From the NCBI RefSeq assembly GCF_019793435.1, contig NZ_JAILYH010000014.1, forward strand, positions 62,001 through 126,000: a DNA stretch of 64,000 bases, written 5' to 3'. Positions within the stretch are counted from its first letter, which is position 1; the number at the start of each line of letters is the position of its first letter. Made by a program: the position numbers and the translations under genes. Shown one piece after another: positions 46,647 through 56,324 of the stretch. The stretch is from Rhizobium redzepovicii. Its GTDB lineage: Bacteria > Pseudomonadota > Alphaproteobacteria > Rhizobiales > Rhizobiaceae. Below the pieces are notes generated by a model that had not been told where the DNA came from, did not search any database, and saw nothing but the letters and a program-made list of their open reading frames with translations.

Positions 46647-47900
46647 CTATCTGAAAGCCACTTCCAGGTGTTGCCGGTCCTGGGCGATCACCCGGCAATT
46701 CGTTTCGAATCCTTCTCCCTTGATGGCAAGAATGAACTCGGAAGGAATGCCGGCCGAACTGGACACCGAAATGCCGGCGCTTTCCGAGCCGATGGATTTG
46801 ACGGTGCAGTCGATGGTCGAGCGTCGATCGTTGAACAGGATCGAACCTGCCTTCAGCACCCGCCGCCGCGCACCAATTGCGTGATCGGCGTGGATGGAAC
46901 TCCATGACACGCAACGATTTCGTCCCGCATGTTTGGCCTGATACATCGCGGCATCCGCCTGAGCCAACAGCGTCTCGATCTCCTTGCTGACGATCGAAAG
47001 CGCCGACGTTCCGAAGCTCGCCGTGACATTCAAAGAACCGTGATCACCGCGAATGGGCTGCGCGGCGATGGCGGCTCTGAGCTTTTCGGCGACGGCGAAA
47101 GCCCCTTCCCGGTCGACATGCGGCAGGACGACGGCAAATTCCTCGCCTCCGATACGCCCGAACAGATCGCCGGCGCGAAGGGTCGCCTTGCAAATCGAGG
47201 CAACCGCCTTGAGAACCGCATCTCCCGCGGCATGCCCATAGGTATCGTTCACCTTCTTGAAATGGTCGATATCGAAGGCGATGCAGGACAGGTCATGCTG
47301 GTGCCGCAAAGCGAGCGAAATCAGCTGATCGGCTTCCTGCTTGAAAGCGCGCCGTGTCATCGCCTCGGTCAGACTGTCGGTGGCGGCCGACTGTACGAGC
47401 TCGATGCGGTCCATCGCCGCCCCCGCCAGTTCCTGGAGAATGTCGAGATCTCTGCTGCCGAACGATCTCGGCCGGCGGTCGATCGCGCAGACCGTTCCGA
47501 TCAAATGCCCGGCCTTCGTTCTCAACGGCACGCCGGCATAAAAGCGGATATGGTCTTCGCCGGTCACCGCAGAATGTTTTGAAAAGCGCGCGTCCTTGGT
47601 CGCATCCTGCACGATAACGGGTTCGTCGCAGTCCACCACGCAGCGGCAGAATGTGTCGTCGAGCGACACTTCGTCGGCGGAGAGGCCGGAACAGGCCTTG
47701 TACCATTGCCGGTGCGCATCGATCAGGGAAACGATGCCGATGTCGATGGAAAAGATTTGCTTTATCAGGCGGACGATCCGCTCAAAACCTTCGTCCCGCG
47801 GCGTGTCGAGAAGATCGAGCTGCTGCAGCGCAGCCAGGCGGTCGTTATCGCGCTGGATCGCCTCCGACGACGACTTTCCGAATACTCTTACGACCACCAT
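46647..47900 (-). CDS. GAF-GGDEF-PilZ diguanylate cyclase
   Basis: 417 residues. An N-terminal GAF domain (about 35-180, LDLLDTPRDEGFERIVRLIK through FYAGVPLRTKAGHLIGTVCA) senses a signal. The GGDEF domain has GGEEF and an RxxD inhibitory I-site five residues before it, so it should make cyclic-di-GMP with product feedback. A PilZ-like segment (about 345-417, RRRVLKAGSILFNDRRSTID) would bind the product. ATG 47900 has AGGAGG eight bases upstream. It converges on the carboxypeptidase gene. Confidence 0.87.
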   Translation of the reverse strand: MVVVRVFGKSSSEAIQRDNDRLAALQQLDLLDTPRDEGFERIVRLIKQIFSIDIGIVSLIDAHRQWYKACSGLSADEVSLDDTFCRCVVDCDEPVIVQDATKDARFSKHSAVTGEDHIRFYAGVPLRTKAGHLIGTVCAIDRRPRSFGSRDLDILQELAGAAMDRIELVQSAATDSLTEAMTRRAFKQEADQLISLALRHQHDLSCIAFDIDHFKKVNDTYGHAAGDAVLKAVASICKATLRAGDLFGRIGGEEFAVVLPHVDREGAFAVAEKLRAAIAAQPIRGDHGSLNVTASFGTSALSIVSKEIETLLAQADAAMYQAKHAGRNRCVSWSSIHADHAIGARRRVLKAGSILFNDRRSTIDCTVKSIGSESAGISVSSSAGIPSEFILAIKGEGFETNCRVIAQDRQHLEVAFR

Positions 47901-48047
47901 GCAGCATGCCTCCTGACAGCGATAACATGATGCGTTCCACAAATTCGTGAAGAATTTGAATACGATGACAGCCCCGACTTCATGGAGCCGCATATTTTTC
48001 AGAATCGGCAACCCTTGATGTCGACGCAGCGGTCGCCAAACGCCATC

Positions 48048-48659
48048 TCAGATTGAACGCAGCGTCCAGTTGACGATCTCGGAGACAACCGTGGAGAAGG
48101 CGCGGTCTAGGCCCTTGACGAAGCCGGCATTGTCGCCGCCGGCCGGCGCCATGGCGCGGAACACCTTTTGTGCGCGCACCGAGCCGTTGCGGTCGTTGAG
48201 GATCTTGGCGGAGATTTCGACCACCGCCTGATTGCCGTTGGAAGCGTCGATCTCGAAGGAGCGAATATCGGTGACGACCTGATAGTCGATCGCCAGTCCC
48301 TGCCCCGGTATGCCGACGCCACCGAGTTTGCCGGAGTTCTCGAAGGCTTCCACCAGTTTCGACTGCACCATGCGCGGCAGCTTGTCGCCCCATTGCGCCC
48401 GCGAGAGATACTGAATTTCCGAAGGCGAAACGCGGATGACGATCTGCTCGCTGCCGATCGCACTCAGCGCCGTTGGCGAAGCGATCAGGATCTGGCGAGA
48501 TTTGGCCGCGGGTCCGTCACCGTCAGCGGCGGCGGATAGGTCATAGGTATCGTTCTTGGCCGCGGTGCCGCACCCCGAAAGGATCAGCGCCGTCAGCGGC
48601 AGCGCGATCACCGTTCCCCTGATCCATGAACGGCGCGACAAGAGATGCGATGCGACCAT
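48048..48659 (-). CDS. ABC-transport auxiliary lipoprotein of the Mla-type operon
   Basis: 203 residues. The signal peptide ends in the lipobox LILSGC with Cys30 as lipidation site. The rest (ILIASPTALSAIGSEQIVIR, then YLSRAQWGDKLPRMVQSKLV) is the ABC-type transport auxiliary (PqiC-like) fold. It is last in the order permease, ATPase, MCE protein, lipoprotein, 24 bp after the MCE gene. It likely links the MCE complex to the outer membrane. Confidence 0.85.
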   Translation of the reverse strand: MVASHLLSRRSWIRGTVIALPLTALILSGCGTAAKNDTYDLSAAADGDGPAAKSRQILIASPTALSAIGSEQIVIRVSPSEIQYLSRAQWGDKLPRMVQSKLVEAFENSGKLGGVGIPGQGLAIDYQVVTDIRSFEIDASNGNQAVVEISAKILNDRNGSVRAQKVFRAMAPAGGDNAGFVKGLDRAFSTVVSEIVNWTLRSI

Positions 48660-48683
48660 ATTAGGCTACCCCTGACTTCCCAG

Positions 48684-50054
48684 TTAACGCCGCGTCCGGC
48701 CGTCATATTGCTTGACCGTGTCCCCGCCGAAGATCAGGCGTTGCGGATTGCGGTCGAAGTTGGTGATCGTGTCGTTGAGATTGTTGACGGTTCCGCGCAT
48801 GTCGTTGACGAGAGTCTGCACGTCGCGCAAGCCGCCGCTGGAGAATTTCTGCAGATTGTCGGCGATCGGCCCGATGCGTGCATTCAGATTGTCGGCGACC
48901 TTCTTGAAGGATTCCAGCGTATCGCGCGCTTGTGCGAACATCGATTGTGTATTGTCGGTGCCGAGCAGCGCATCGACTTTGATGAGAATGCCGTCGATGC
49001 GGGTCGAGGCCGAATTCAGCTTGTTGGCAAGCTGCGAGACGTCCTGGATCGTCTGGTCGATATCTTTCTGGCGCGACGAAACCGTGTTTGCGACATCCCG
49101 GATCGAGGCAACGGCTGCACGCGCATCCTTGGTCGCCTGCGCGATGTCGTCGACAGAGCCCTTCACCTTGGCGGGGTCGATCTGGGCGACGAGCGTGTCG
49201 ACGCGGTCGAGCGTCGCCTGGGCCTGCTTGCCGAAATCGTTGAAGGTGGTGGCCGTCTGGTCGAACTTCTGGATCGCCCCCTTCAGATCTCCAGAGGCAT
49301 CGGCGACATTGGCAGTGATCTTTTCGGCGTTGGAAACGATATTGTCGATTTTCTGGGCGTCGACCGCCTTGACCAGCGATTCCACCGCTTGAAGCGTCGA
49401 ATCGACACGGCCGGAGACCGCCTTCACCGTATTCGACAGCTCGCCGACGCTCTGTAGGAAGGCGTCGATATTGCCGGAATTCTTGGCAAGCGCATCCGAG
49501 AAGGTCTCGGCATTCTTGAACGTCTGAGTGAGGGGCGCGCGTGAATCTTCGATGAATCCCTGAAGTTCGCCGACCGCGTCATTGGCGCGATCGAGGATCT
49601 TGTCAGCGGTCGCCAGTAGATTGGTGACGCTCGACTGATCGGCGACGATGACGGCGCGTTTGCCGTTGTCGATCGCATGCTGGAGGATGCTTTCCTCGCC
49701 CTTGCGGCCGCCCGACAGTTCGATATAGGCAGCCCCGGTCAGGCCCTGAATTTCAAGAGCAGCCTTGGTCGACGGATAGATCGGCGCATCGGTGCGCACC
49801 TGGGTGAACGCCAGTGAATATTGCGGATCGTCGGCATCGATCGACAGGGTCTGCACCGAGCCGATCTGAATGCCGTTGAAGCGCACCGGCGAGCCGACGC
49901 TGAGGCCGTTGGCCGAACCCGGAATACGCACGATCAGCTCGGTCATCGGGCCGCCACGGCCATATTCGGCCATCCAGTAGACGAAGCCGAAGGCAGCCGC
50001 GATCACCAACACCGTGAAAAAACCGACAATCGTGTAATTGGCTTTGGTTTCCAT
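48684..50054 (-). CDS. mlaD: MlaD-type MCE-domain substrate-binding protein
   Basis: 456 residues. One N-terminal membrane anchor (ANYTIVGFFTVLVIAAAFGFVYW) precedes an MCE domain (about 38-115, RIPGSANGLSVGSPVRFNGI and KAALEIQGLTGAAYIELSGG). The remainder is a long coiled coil of Thr/Asp/Ala heptads. It is much longer than E. coli MlaD (183), so it may form a needle like PqiB/LetB rather than a single ring. Confidence 0.88.
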   Translation of the reverse strand: METKANYTIVGFFTVLVIAAAFGFVYWMAEYGRGGPMTELIVRIPGSANGLSVGSPVRFNGIQIGSVQTLSIDADDPQYSLAFTQVRTDAPIYPSTKAALEIQGLTGAAYIELSGGRKGEESILQHAIDNGKRAVIVADQSSVTNLLATADKILDRANDAVGELQGFIEDSRAPLTQTFKNAETFSDALAKNSGNIDAFLQSVGELSNTVKAVSGRVDSTLQAVESLVKAVDAQKIDNIVSNAEKITANVADASGDLKGAIQKFDQTATTFNDFGKQAQATLDRVDTLVAQIDPAKVKGSVDDIAQATKDARAAVASIRDVANTVSSRQKDIDQTIQDVSQLANKLNSASTRIDGILIKVDALLGTDNTQSMFAQARDTLESFKKVADNLNARIGPIADNLQKFSSGGLRDVQTLVNDMRGTVNNLNDTITNFDRNPQRLIFGGDTVKQYDGRTRR

Positions 50055-50062
50055 TTATCCGA

Positions 50063-50911
50063 TCACTTCCCGCTGCTGCCGTGCCGCGCGCCATCATCCT
50101 GCGGCACGATCGCCCGTGCCCGTTTACCCTTGAAATAGGCCTGCACCCAGGGATCGTCATAGGCCAGCATGTCGTCGATCGTGCCTTCCACCATTACCCG
50201 TTTCTTTCCGAGCACGGCAATACGGTCGCAGACCGAAAATAGGCTGTCGAGGTCATGCGTCACCATATACACGGTCAGTCCCAGACTATCGCGCAGGTTG
50301 GCGATCAGCTCGTCGAATTCGGCAGCGCCGATCGGGTCGAGACCCGAGGTCGGCTCATCCAGGAAGACGAGTTCGGGATCGAGTGCCAGCGCCCGGGCAA
50401 GGGCGGCGCGCTTGATCATGCCGCCGGACAGTTCGGACGGATATTTGTCGGCGGCATCGGCCGCGAGCCCGACCATGCGGATCTTCAGATGCGCCAGTTC
50501 GTCCATCAGCGAGCGCGGCAGGTCGAGATATTCGCGCATCGGCACCTGGATGTTTTCCTTGACCGTCAGCGACGAGAACAGCGCCCCCTGCTGAAACAGC
50601 ACGCCGAGCCGCATGTCGAGCGCGTTGCGCTGCGGCTCATCGAGTTCGTCGAAATCCTGGCCGAGGATCTTGATCGTGCCGGAACGCCGCGGCAGCAGCC
50701 GGAGCACAGTGCGCATCAGCACCGATTTGCCGGTGCCCGACGCGCCGACGAAGCCGAGGATCTCGCCGCGATAGATATTCAGGTTGAGATTGTCGAGCAC
50801 CACTTTGGAGCCGAAGGCAACGGTGACGTCGCGCGCCGAGAGCACGATGTCCCTCTCGTTCTTGTCGTCCCTGTCTTCCGTATCGATCGGTTTTTCCACG
50901 CGATTCGCCAT
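50063..50911 (-). CDS. mlaF: MlaF-type ABC ATPase
   Basis: 282 residues. Walker A GASGTGKS, signature LSGGM, Walker B LVFLDEPTSGLD and the switch His in VTHDLDS are all present, so ATP hydrolysis is expected. It starts at ATG 50911, directly overlapping the end of the permease gene, for coupled translation. It powers lipid movement between membranes. Confidence 0.92.
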   Translation of the reverse strand: MANRVEKPIDTEDRDDKNERDIVLSARDVTVAFGSKVVLDNLNLNIYRGEILGFVGASGTGKSVLMRTVLRLLPRRSGTIKILGQDFDELDEPQRNALDMRLGVLFQQGALFSSLTVKENIQVPMREYLDLPRSLMDELAHLKIRMVGLAADAADKYPSELSGGMIKRAALARALALDPELVFLDEPTSGLDPIGAAEFDELIANLRDSLGLTVYMVTHDLDSLFSVCDRIAVLGKKRVMVEGTIDDMLAYDDPWVQAYFKGKRARAIVPQDDGARHGSSGK

Positions 50912-50912
50912 G

Positions 50913-52082
50913 CTAGAAGTCGATCGCTGCATAGAACATCGCAAAAAGCCCGTCCATCAGGATGACCACGAAAATCGCCTTCACCACCGCAGCCGTCACA
51001 TGCTGGCCGAGCGATTCCGCGCTGCCGCCGACCTTGAGCCCTTCGACGGCGGCGACGATGCCGATGACCAGCGCCATGAACGGCGCCTTGATCATGCCGG
51101 AGAGCACCGTCGACAGCGTGACCGCCTCGTGCAGGCGCGACAGGAAGTTGGCGAAGGTGATGCCGGAATAGCCCCAGGCGACGGCGGCCGCGCCGGCGAG
51201 CGAGGCGAAATTCGCCAGCACCGTCAAAAGCGGCAGCGCGATGGTCAGCGCCACCAGCCGCGGGAAGATCAGCACGCCGATCGGGTTCAGTCCCATCACC
51301 TTCAGCGCGTCGATCTCCTCGCGCATCTTCATTGAGCCGATTTCGGCGGTGATCGCGCTGCCCGAACGGCCGGCGATCATGATCGAGGTCAACAGCACGC
51401 CGATTTCGCGCAATTGCAGGATGCCGACGAGATCGACGACGAAGACTTCAGCACCGAAGTAGCGCAGTTGGAAGGCGCCCTGCTGGGCAATGATCGCCCC
51501 GATCAGAAATGACATCAGAAGAATGATCGGAACGGCGCGAACACCCATGTGGTCGATCTGGTTGACGATCGAGGCCGGGGAAACGCCGCTGCCGCGGCCG
51601 AACTTCATCTGCGCGCCGCGCACTGCCGAACCGAGGATATACATGGCGGCGGCAAAATTGTCCCAGATGTCGTAGGTCATCCTGCCGATCGGCGCGAGGA
51701 CGCGCGCGGCAAGCGAGACCTTCTCTTTCTGCTCCGGCTCCGGTTTGGCCGGCTCCTCGGAAAACATCTCCAGCATTTCATCGATATGCGGATTGGTGCC
51801 TTCGAAGCGGACGGTTCGGCCGGCAGCCTCCTCTTCCTTCTTCAGCCGGCACAGCAGCCAGATCCCAGCCGTATCGATATCGGTGATGTCGGAGAGATCG
51901 ACCGTCAGGTCCCCGGCCTTCTGATGCAGCAGCTTCTCGAAGTCGCGCAGCACGAAATGCACATAGGCGCTGCGCCAGTTGCCCTTGAGACGCACATGCT
52001 GCCCCGAACCACCGGATTGGTCGTCCACGTCAAGTGAGGCAACGTTGCGATTTTCGGCGTTCAAGATACTTATGTCTTTCAA
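50913..52082 (-). CDS. mlaE: MlaE-type permease with N-terminal STAS domain
   Basis: 389 residues. Residues about 1-105 are an STAS/anti-sigma-antagonist-like domain (VRLKGNWRSAYVHFVLRDFE, DLSDITDIDTAGIWLL), which in E. coli is the separate protein MlaB. The rest is the MlaE permease: five or six membrane helices, with GRSGSAITAEIGSMKMREEIDALKVMGLNP as the coupling motif. It is first in the operon. Confidence 0.92.
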   Translation of the reverse strand: MKDISILNAENRNVASLDVDDQSGGSGQHVRLKGNWRSAYVHFVLRDFEKLLHQKAGDLTVDLSDITDIDTAGIWLLCRLKKEEEAAGRTVRFEGTNPHIDEMLEMFSEEPAKPEPEQKEKVSLAARVLAPIGRMTYDIWDNFAAAMYILGSAVRGAQMKFGRGSGVSPASIVNQIDHMGVRAVPIILLMSFLIGAIIAQQGAFQLRYFGAEVFVVDLVGILQLREIGVLLTSIMIAGRSGSAITAEIGSMKMREEIDALKVMGLNPIGVLIFPRLVALTIALPLLTVLANFASLAGAAAVAWGYSGITFANFLSRLHEAVTLSTVLSGMIKAPFMALVIGIVAAVEGLKVGGSAESLGQHVTAAVVKAIFVVILMDGLFAMFYAAIDF

Positions 52083-52181
52083 GGCTTAAGGGCGACATTG
52101 CCGACTCGGCGGATCCTTTGCCGCCCGGCGCGTCAATATACAGAAGCAACGTGCGATTTCCATGCTCACAGGACAGCAATA

Positions 52182-53165
52182 ATGCCGCGCACCCTCAATA
52201 TCCAGATGAATTCCTTTCCGATTGCCGGAGCCTTCACTATCTCGCGCGGCGCCAAGACCGAGGCCGAGGTGATTACCTGTACGCTCGCCGAAGACGCTGC
52301 GCGGGGGCTTGGCGAATGCGTGCCTTATCGCCGCTACGGCGAGACCATGGAGAGCGTGTTCGCCCAGATCGAAGCCGCGCGTCCGCTGGTCGAGGCCGGG
52401 ATCTCGCGCCGCGACCTGTTGTCGGCGATGCCGCCTGGCGCTGCCCGCAATGCCGTCGATTGCGCCCTTTGGGACCTCGAGGCCAAACGAACGGGTGAAA
52501 GCGTTGCGACCCGCCTCGGCCTTGCCGATCTGAAGCCACTCACCACCGCCTATACCATTTCGCTCGGGGAACCGGAGGTGATGGCCGCAAAGGCGCGTGA
52601 ACATGCCGGCCGCTCGCTGCTCAAGGTCAAGGTCGGCACCGGCGACGATGAAAGCCGCATCCGCGCCGTCTGCGCCGCCGCGCCCGATGCCACAATCATC
52701 CTTGACGCCAATGAGGGCTGGCCGGAAGCGGTGTTGGAACGTCATCTTGATATCGCGGCGCAAGCCGGTGTGGCTCTGGTCGAGCAGCCGCTGCCGGCCG
52801 GCCGCGACGCACTGCTTGCTGAAATACGCCGCCCGCTCCTCGTCTGCGCCGACGAAAGTGTCCACCATACCGGCGATCTTGCGAGCCTTGCCGACCGCTA
52901 TGACGCGATCAACATCAAGCTCGACAAGACAGGCGGCCTGACGGAAGCCCTGGCGATGAAGGCGGAAGCTGAGCGGCTTGGTTTCAGCATCATGATCGGC
53001 TGCATGGTCGGCACCTCGCTTGCCATGGCGCCGGCGGTGCTGCTCGCCCAGAATGCCGATTTCGTCGATCTCGACGGCCCGCTGCTGCTTGCCCGCGACC
53101 GCGAACCCGGCCTGCGCTACGCCGCTTCCCTGGTCTTTCCGCCCGAAAGCACGCTCTGGGGCTGA
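52182..53165 (+). CDS. Dipeptide epimerase (L-Ala-D/L-Glu type, enolase superfamily)
   Basis: 327 residues. The KxK motif (K148, K150), metal ligands D175, E201 and D224, and the second-side Lys in KLDK (246-249) are all in place. This is the enolase-superfamily layout of the L-Ala-D/L-Glu epimerases used in murein peptide recycling. ATG 52182 has AGGACA upstream. Its 3' end overlaps the convergent MFS gene by 49 bp. Exact dipeptide specificity is not shown by motifs. Confidence 0.88.
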   Translation: MPRTLNIQMNSFPIAGAFTISRGAKTEAEVITCTLAEDAARGLGECVPYRRYGETMESVFAQIEAARPLVEAGISRRDLLSAMPPGAARNAVDCALWDLEAKRTGESVATRLGLADLKPLTTAYTISLGEPEVMAAKAREHAGRSLLKVKVGTGDDESRIRAVCAAAPDATIILDANEGWPEAVLERHLDIAAQAGVALVEQPLPAGRDALLAEIRRPLLVCADESVHHTGDLASLADRYDAINIKLDKTGGLTEALAMKAEAERLGFSIMIGCMVGTSLAMAPAVLLAQNADFVDLDGPLLLARDREPGLRYAASLVFPPESTLWG

Positions 53166-54334
53166 AGGTAATAGGCCGATATGACGAGGCCGAGGCCGGT
53201 AAACGCGACCAGCGCCATGACGTAATAGCTGACGACGCCGAGCCAGGCATAGAGATAACCCGACGCCAGCGTCATCAGCGCCATCGCCATGCCGACATAG
53301 AAGAAGTAGGCGCCTTGCGCCGAGGATTCCTGCGTCTCCTGCACCGTCGCCATGATCCGCCGCTGCACGCCGGTATGGACGAAGGCATAGGTGAAGCCGT
53401 GGAAACACTGCAGCAGGAAAAACCCGGCAAACCCCGCATTCATGGGAAACAGGATCCAGCGGCAGACGCTGACGGCACAGCCGAAGCGGATCAGCGTCCA
53501 AGCGTCGAAGCGCCGGTTGAGACGTTTCGACAGGAAGAACACCGTCACCTCGGAAGCAACGCCGGCGCTCCAGAGCAAGCCGACCTCCGTGCCGGAAAAG
53601 CCGAGATGATGCCAATAGATCGACGAGAACGCGTTGAGCACTGCATGGCTCGACTGCTGGATGGCGACACCGATCAAGAGCAGCAGCAAATGCGGCTCGC
53701 GCAGTCCGCTGCCGGTGGCGGCCGGAATGTTGATCGGCTGGCCACGCCGCCGCGTCGGCCCGATGCGCGGACAGAAGATCGCCATGACGACCGTCATGGC
53801 AAAGCCGAACACCATGACATCGAGCACCAATCCGCCGCCCCACCGGCTGATCAGTTGGCCACCGACCAGCGTCGAGACGATGAAGGCAATAGAGCCCCAG
53901 ACGCGCATCGATCCGTAATCGAGCCCCCAGCGGCGCACACCCGAAATGACGATCGATTCGACGACGGGCACATAGGGCGCGAAGGTGGCGCCCTGCAGCG
54001 CATAGACGATCGTCACCGGCCAGAAGCTCGTCGTCCAGAAAAGCGCGATAGCCGTCAGCAGCGACAGGCTGCCTGACCAGAGCAGCACGTCGGCGCGCTC
54101 CTTCAGACGGTCGGCAATCATCGCGACGACGGGCGCCACCAGCACGCGCACCACCATCGGTATGGCAAGGATGATGCCGATCTCGTGGTCGCTGAAACTG
54201 TGGGTCGCAAGCCAGACCGGAAAGAACGGCAGAACGATGCCGTTGACGAGCAGCGGTGCGCAATAGGAAAGCGCGCTGAGCAGCCGGAAGCGCGGGGGCG
54301 CTCCCTCACTCGGGGAATGTTGGGCGGGAATCAT
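53117..54334 (-). CDS. MFS transporter, HcaT/nucleoside-permease-like
   Basis: 405 residues, twelve hydrophobic helices. LLVNGIVLPFFPVWLATHSF at the start and LDYGSMRVWGSIAFIVSTLVG are typical of the MFS_1-like group (HcaT / phenylpropionate and nucleoside permeases). The C terminus overlaps the dipeptide epimerase gene on the opposite strand. The substrate is unknown; a murein peptide is an attractive but untested guess. Confidence 0.8.
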   Translation of the reverse strand: MIPAQHSPSEGAPPRFRLLSALSYCAPLLVNGIVLPFFPVWLATHSFSDHEIGIILAIPMVVRVLVAPVVAMIADRLKERADVLLWSGSLSLLTAIALFWTTSFWPVTIVYALQGATFAPYVPVVESIVISGVRRWGLDYGSMRVWGSIAFIVSTLVGGQLISRWGGGLVLDVMVFGFAMTVVMAIFCPRIGPTRRRGQPINIPAATGSGLREPHLLLLLIGVAIQQSSHAVLNAFSSIYWHHLGFSGTEVGLLWSAGVASEVTVFFLSKRLNRRFDAWTLIRFGCAVSVCRWILFPMNAGFAGFFLLQCFHGFTYAFVHTGVQRRIMATVQETQESSAQGAYFFYVGMAMALMTLASGYLYAWLGVVSYYVMALVAFTGLGLVISAYYLQPQSVLSGGKTREAA

Positions 54335-54492
54335 TGGTGGACCTGAAGGAAACTGGTCGTTGTCCTAACACACCACCCTGGAGGCGCCTATTGCGAGAAA
54401 TAGCCCTACTGAAACGTTTTAGAAAATAAATACAGCCTGTCGCCCGACGGTAACGGGTAAGTCGGTGGAGTGCGGACGCGCCGATGCCGAAA

Positions 54493-55305
54493 TCAGGCCG
54501 CCTGCGGGGCCAGTTCGCCTTCATCGTGCATTTCAATGGCGGAAAGCGTCGGCACGCTGCTGGCGAGCGCTCGCCAGGTGATCAGTTCGAAGGCGCCATC
54601 CTCATGTTCGGCGACCGCCGTGCAGCTTTCCACCCAATCGCCCGTATTGATGTAGCGGATGCCGTCCATGTCCTGGATGATGGCGTGATGGATGTGTCCG
54701 CAGATGACACCGTCGGCGCCGTTTTTGCGAGCTTCCTCCGCCACGACGCGCTCGAACTCGCCGATGAAGTTGACGGCATGTTTGACCTGCAGCTTCGCCC
54801 AGGCCGAAAACGACCAATAGGGCATACCGAGGCGGCGGCGCACGGCCGCGAGCAGGAGGTTGATGCGGATCGCCGTATCGTAGGCCCAGTCGCCGAGATA
54901 GGCGAGCAGGCGGGCGTTGCGGACGACGACGTCGAATTCGTCGCCGTGCAGGATCAGATATTTCTTGCCGTCGGCGCCGTTATGCATCATGCGCTCGACA
55001 ACCTCGATGCCGCCGAAATGCATGCCCGGGAAGTCGCGCAGAAATTCGTCGTGATTGCCGGGAATATAGACGACGCGCGTGCCCTTGCGCGCCTTGCGCA
55101 ACAGCTTCTGGACCACGTCGTTGCAGACCTGCGGCCAGTACCAGCTGCGCTTCAGGCGCCAGCCGTCGACGATGTCGCCGACGAGCACGATCGTATCGGC
55201 CTCGTGGTGGCGCAGGAAATCCAGGAGGAAATCAGCCTTCGCGGCCTTCGAGCCGAGATGGACATCGGAAATGAAGAGCGTGCGGAAATGTCTGGGTTCC
55301 ATCAT
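54493..55305 (-). CDS. Metallophosphoesterase, LpxH-like (UDP-2,3-diacylglucosamine hydrolase family)
   Basis: About 270 residues. The calcineurin-like motifs are FISDVHLG, VLVGDIVDGW, YIPGNHDEFLRDF and CGHIHHA, the full set of two-metal ligands. The sequence KRSWYWPQVCNDVVQKLLRKARKG is characteristic of the alphaproteobacterial LpxH-like group thought to act in lipid A synthesis. ATG 55305 was chosen; GTG 55314 and ATG 55302 are close alternatives. Confidence 0.85.
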   Translation of the reverse strand: MMEPRHFRTLFISDVHLGSKAAKADFLLDFLRHHEADTIVLVGDIVDGWRLKRSWYWPQVCNDVVQKLLRKARKGTRVVYIPGNHDEFLRDFPGMHFGGIEVVERMMHNGADGKKYLILHGDEFDVVVRNARLLAYLGDWAYDTAIRINLLLAAVRRRLGMPYWSFSAWAKLQVKHAVNFIGEFERVVAEEARKNGADGVICGHIHHAIIQDMDGIRYINTGDWVESCTAVAEHEDGAFELITWRALASSVPTLSAIEMHDEGELAPQAA

Positions 55306-55477
55306 GTCTATCACGAGCGTCGCTCATGCCCCATCTTTCATCTAGCCTTCCAAAACCAGACTCGTGTTTCAGGAAGATGACAGGTTGCGGAAAAGCCGGC
55401 GCGGTGGCGATGTTGCCCTCTCCATCGGGCACGTTCATGATGGCGGCGATTCCAGATCCGACACTGCGGGATGGCTG

Positions 55478-56227
55478 ATGCGCCTCTTTCTCGTTCGCCA
55501 CGGCGAATCTCTCGGCAACCTCAACGAACAGGCCTATCGCCAATTCGGTGATCACAACGTGCCGCTGACACAGTGGGGCCACCGTCAGGCGGTCGAAGCC
55601 GGCAGCGCCATCGCCTCCTATCTGAAGGCATTGCCACGCGCCGATTTCGGCAAGCTGCAGATCTGGTACTCACCATTCCTCAGGACACGGCAGAGCAAGG
55701 ATGCCTTGCTGACAGCCTTGCCGGAAAGCTTCATCGGCGAGATCCGGGAGGATTACCTGCTGCGCGAGCAGGATTTCGGTCTTTTCACCGAAATCTATGA
55801 CCATGCCGAACAGAAGCAGAAATTCCCCGAAGAATTCGAAAAATGGGCGAGGCTGCGCAGCAACAGCGGCAAGTTCTACGCGCGGCCGCCGGATGGCGAG
55901 AGCCGGGCGGATGTGGCCCAGCGGGTGCGCCTCTTCCTGCAGACCGTCATGCGCGACGCCGAAAACAGCAGCCACAACGTCGTGATCGTCGGCCATGGCG
56001 TCACCAATCGGGCAGTCGAAATGAATTTTCTCCACCGCCCCGTCGAGTGGTTCGAGCGTTCCGACAACCCCGGAAATGCCGATATCACACTGATCAAGGG
56101 GACGCGCCTGCAAGGATACGAGTCGATCCTGCTGCATCAGGCGGCCGACCGGCAGCCGGGACAGGAAAATGAACTGCGCGATGCCTATGGCGCCGACGTG
56201 ACGATCGCGCCGAAACCTGAGGGATAG
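55478..56227 (+). CDS. Phosphoglycerate-mutase-like histidine phosphatase
   Basis: 249 residues starting MRLFLVRHGESLGNLNEQAY, the catalytic RHGES motif. The second His lies in VVIVGHGVTNRAVEM, and a long insert rich in Glu/Lys/Phe (DHAEQKQKFPEEFEKWARLR) separates them. The substrate could be a phosphosugar or nucleotide. ATG 55478 was chosen because it gives the motif at the N terminus; the upstream frame to 55364 is unlike the family. Followed by its own terminator. Confidence 0.82.
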   Translation: MRLFLVRHGESLGNLNEQAYRQFGDHNVPLTQWGHRQAVEAGSAIASYLKALPRADFGKLQIWYSPFLRTRQSKDALLTALPESFIGEIREDYLLREQDFGLFTEIYDHAEQKQKFPEEFEKWARLRSNSGKFYARPPDGESRADVAQRVRLFLQTVMRDAENSSHNVVIVGHGVTNRAVEMNFLHRPVEWFERSDNPGNADITLIKGTRLQGYESILLHQAADRQPGQENELRDAYGADVTIAPKPEG

Positions 56228-56270
56228 ACCCACAAAGGGACGAATGCAAAGCATCGGCAGCAGCATCAAG

Positions 56271-56296
56271 CCCCTCCCTTGTCGGGAGGGGTTTTC
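56271..56296 (+). terminator. Rho-independent terminator of the histidine phosphatase gene
   Basis: CCCCTCCC (56271-56278) pairs with GGGAGGGG (56284-56291) around TTGTC, then TTTTC. It starts 44 bp after the stop codon. Confidence 0.85.
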
Positions 56297-56324
56297 ACTG
56301 CAGCCAAGTTCCGTTTCGATCCAC

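Noticed and set aside
52086..54263. A 725-codon minus frame across the epimerase and MFS genes
   Set aside because: Both strands are already explained by genes with clear motifs.
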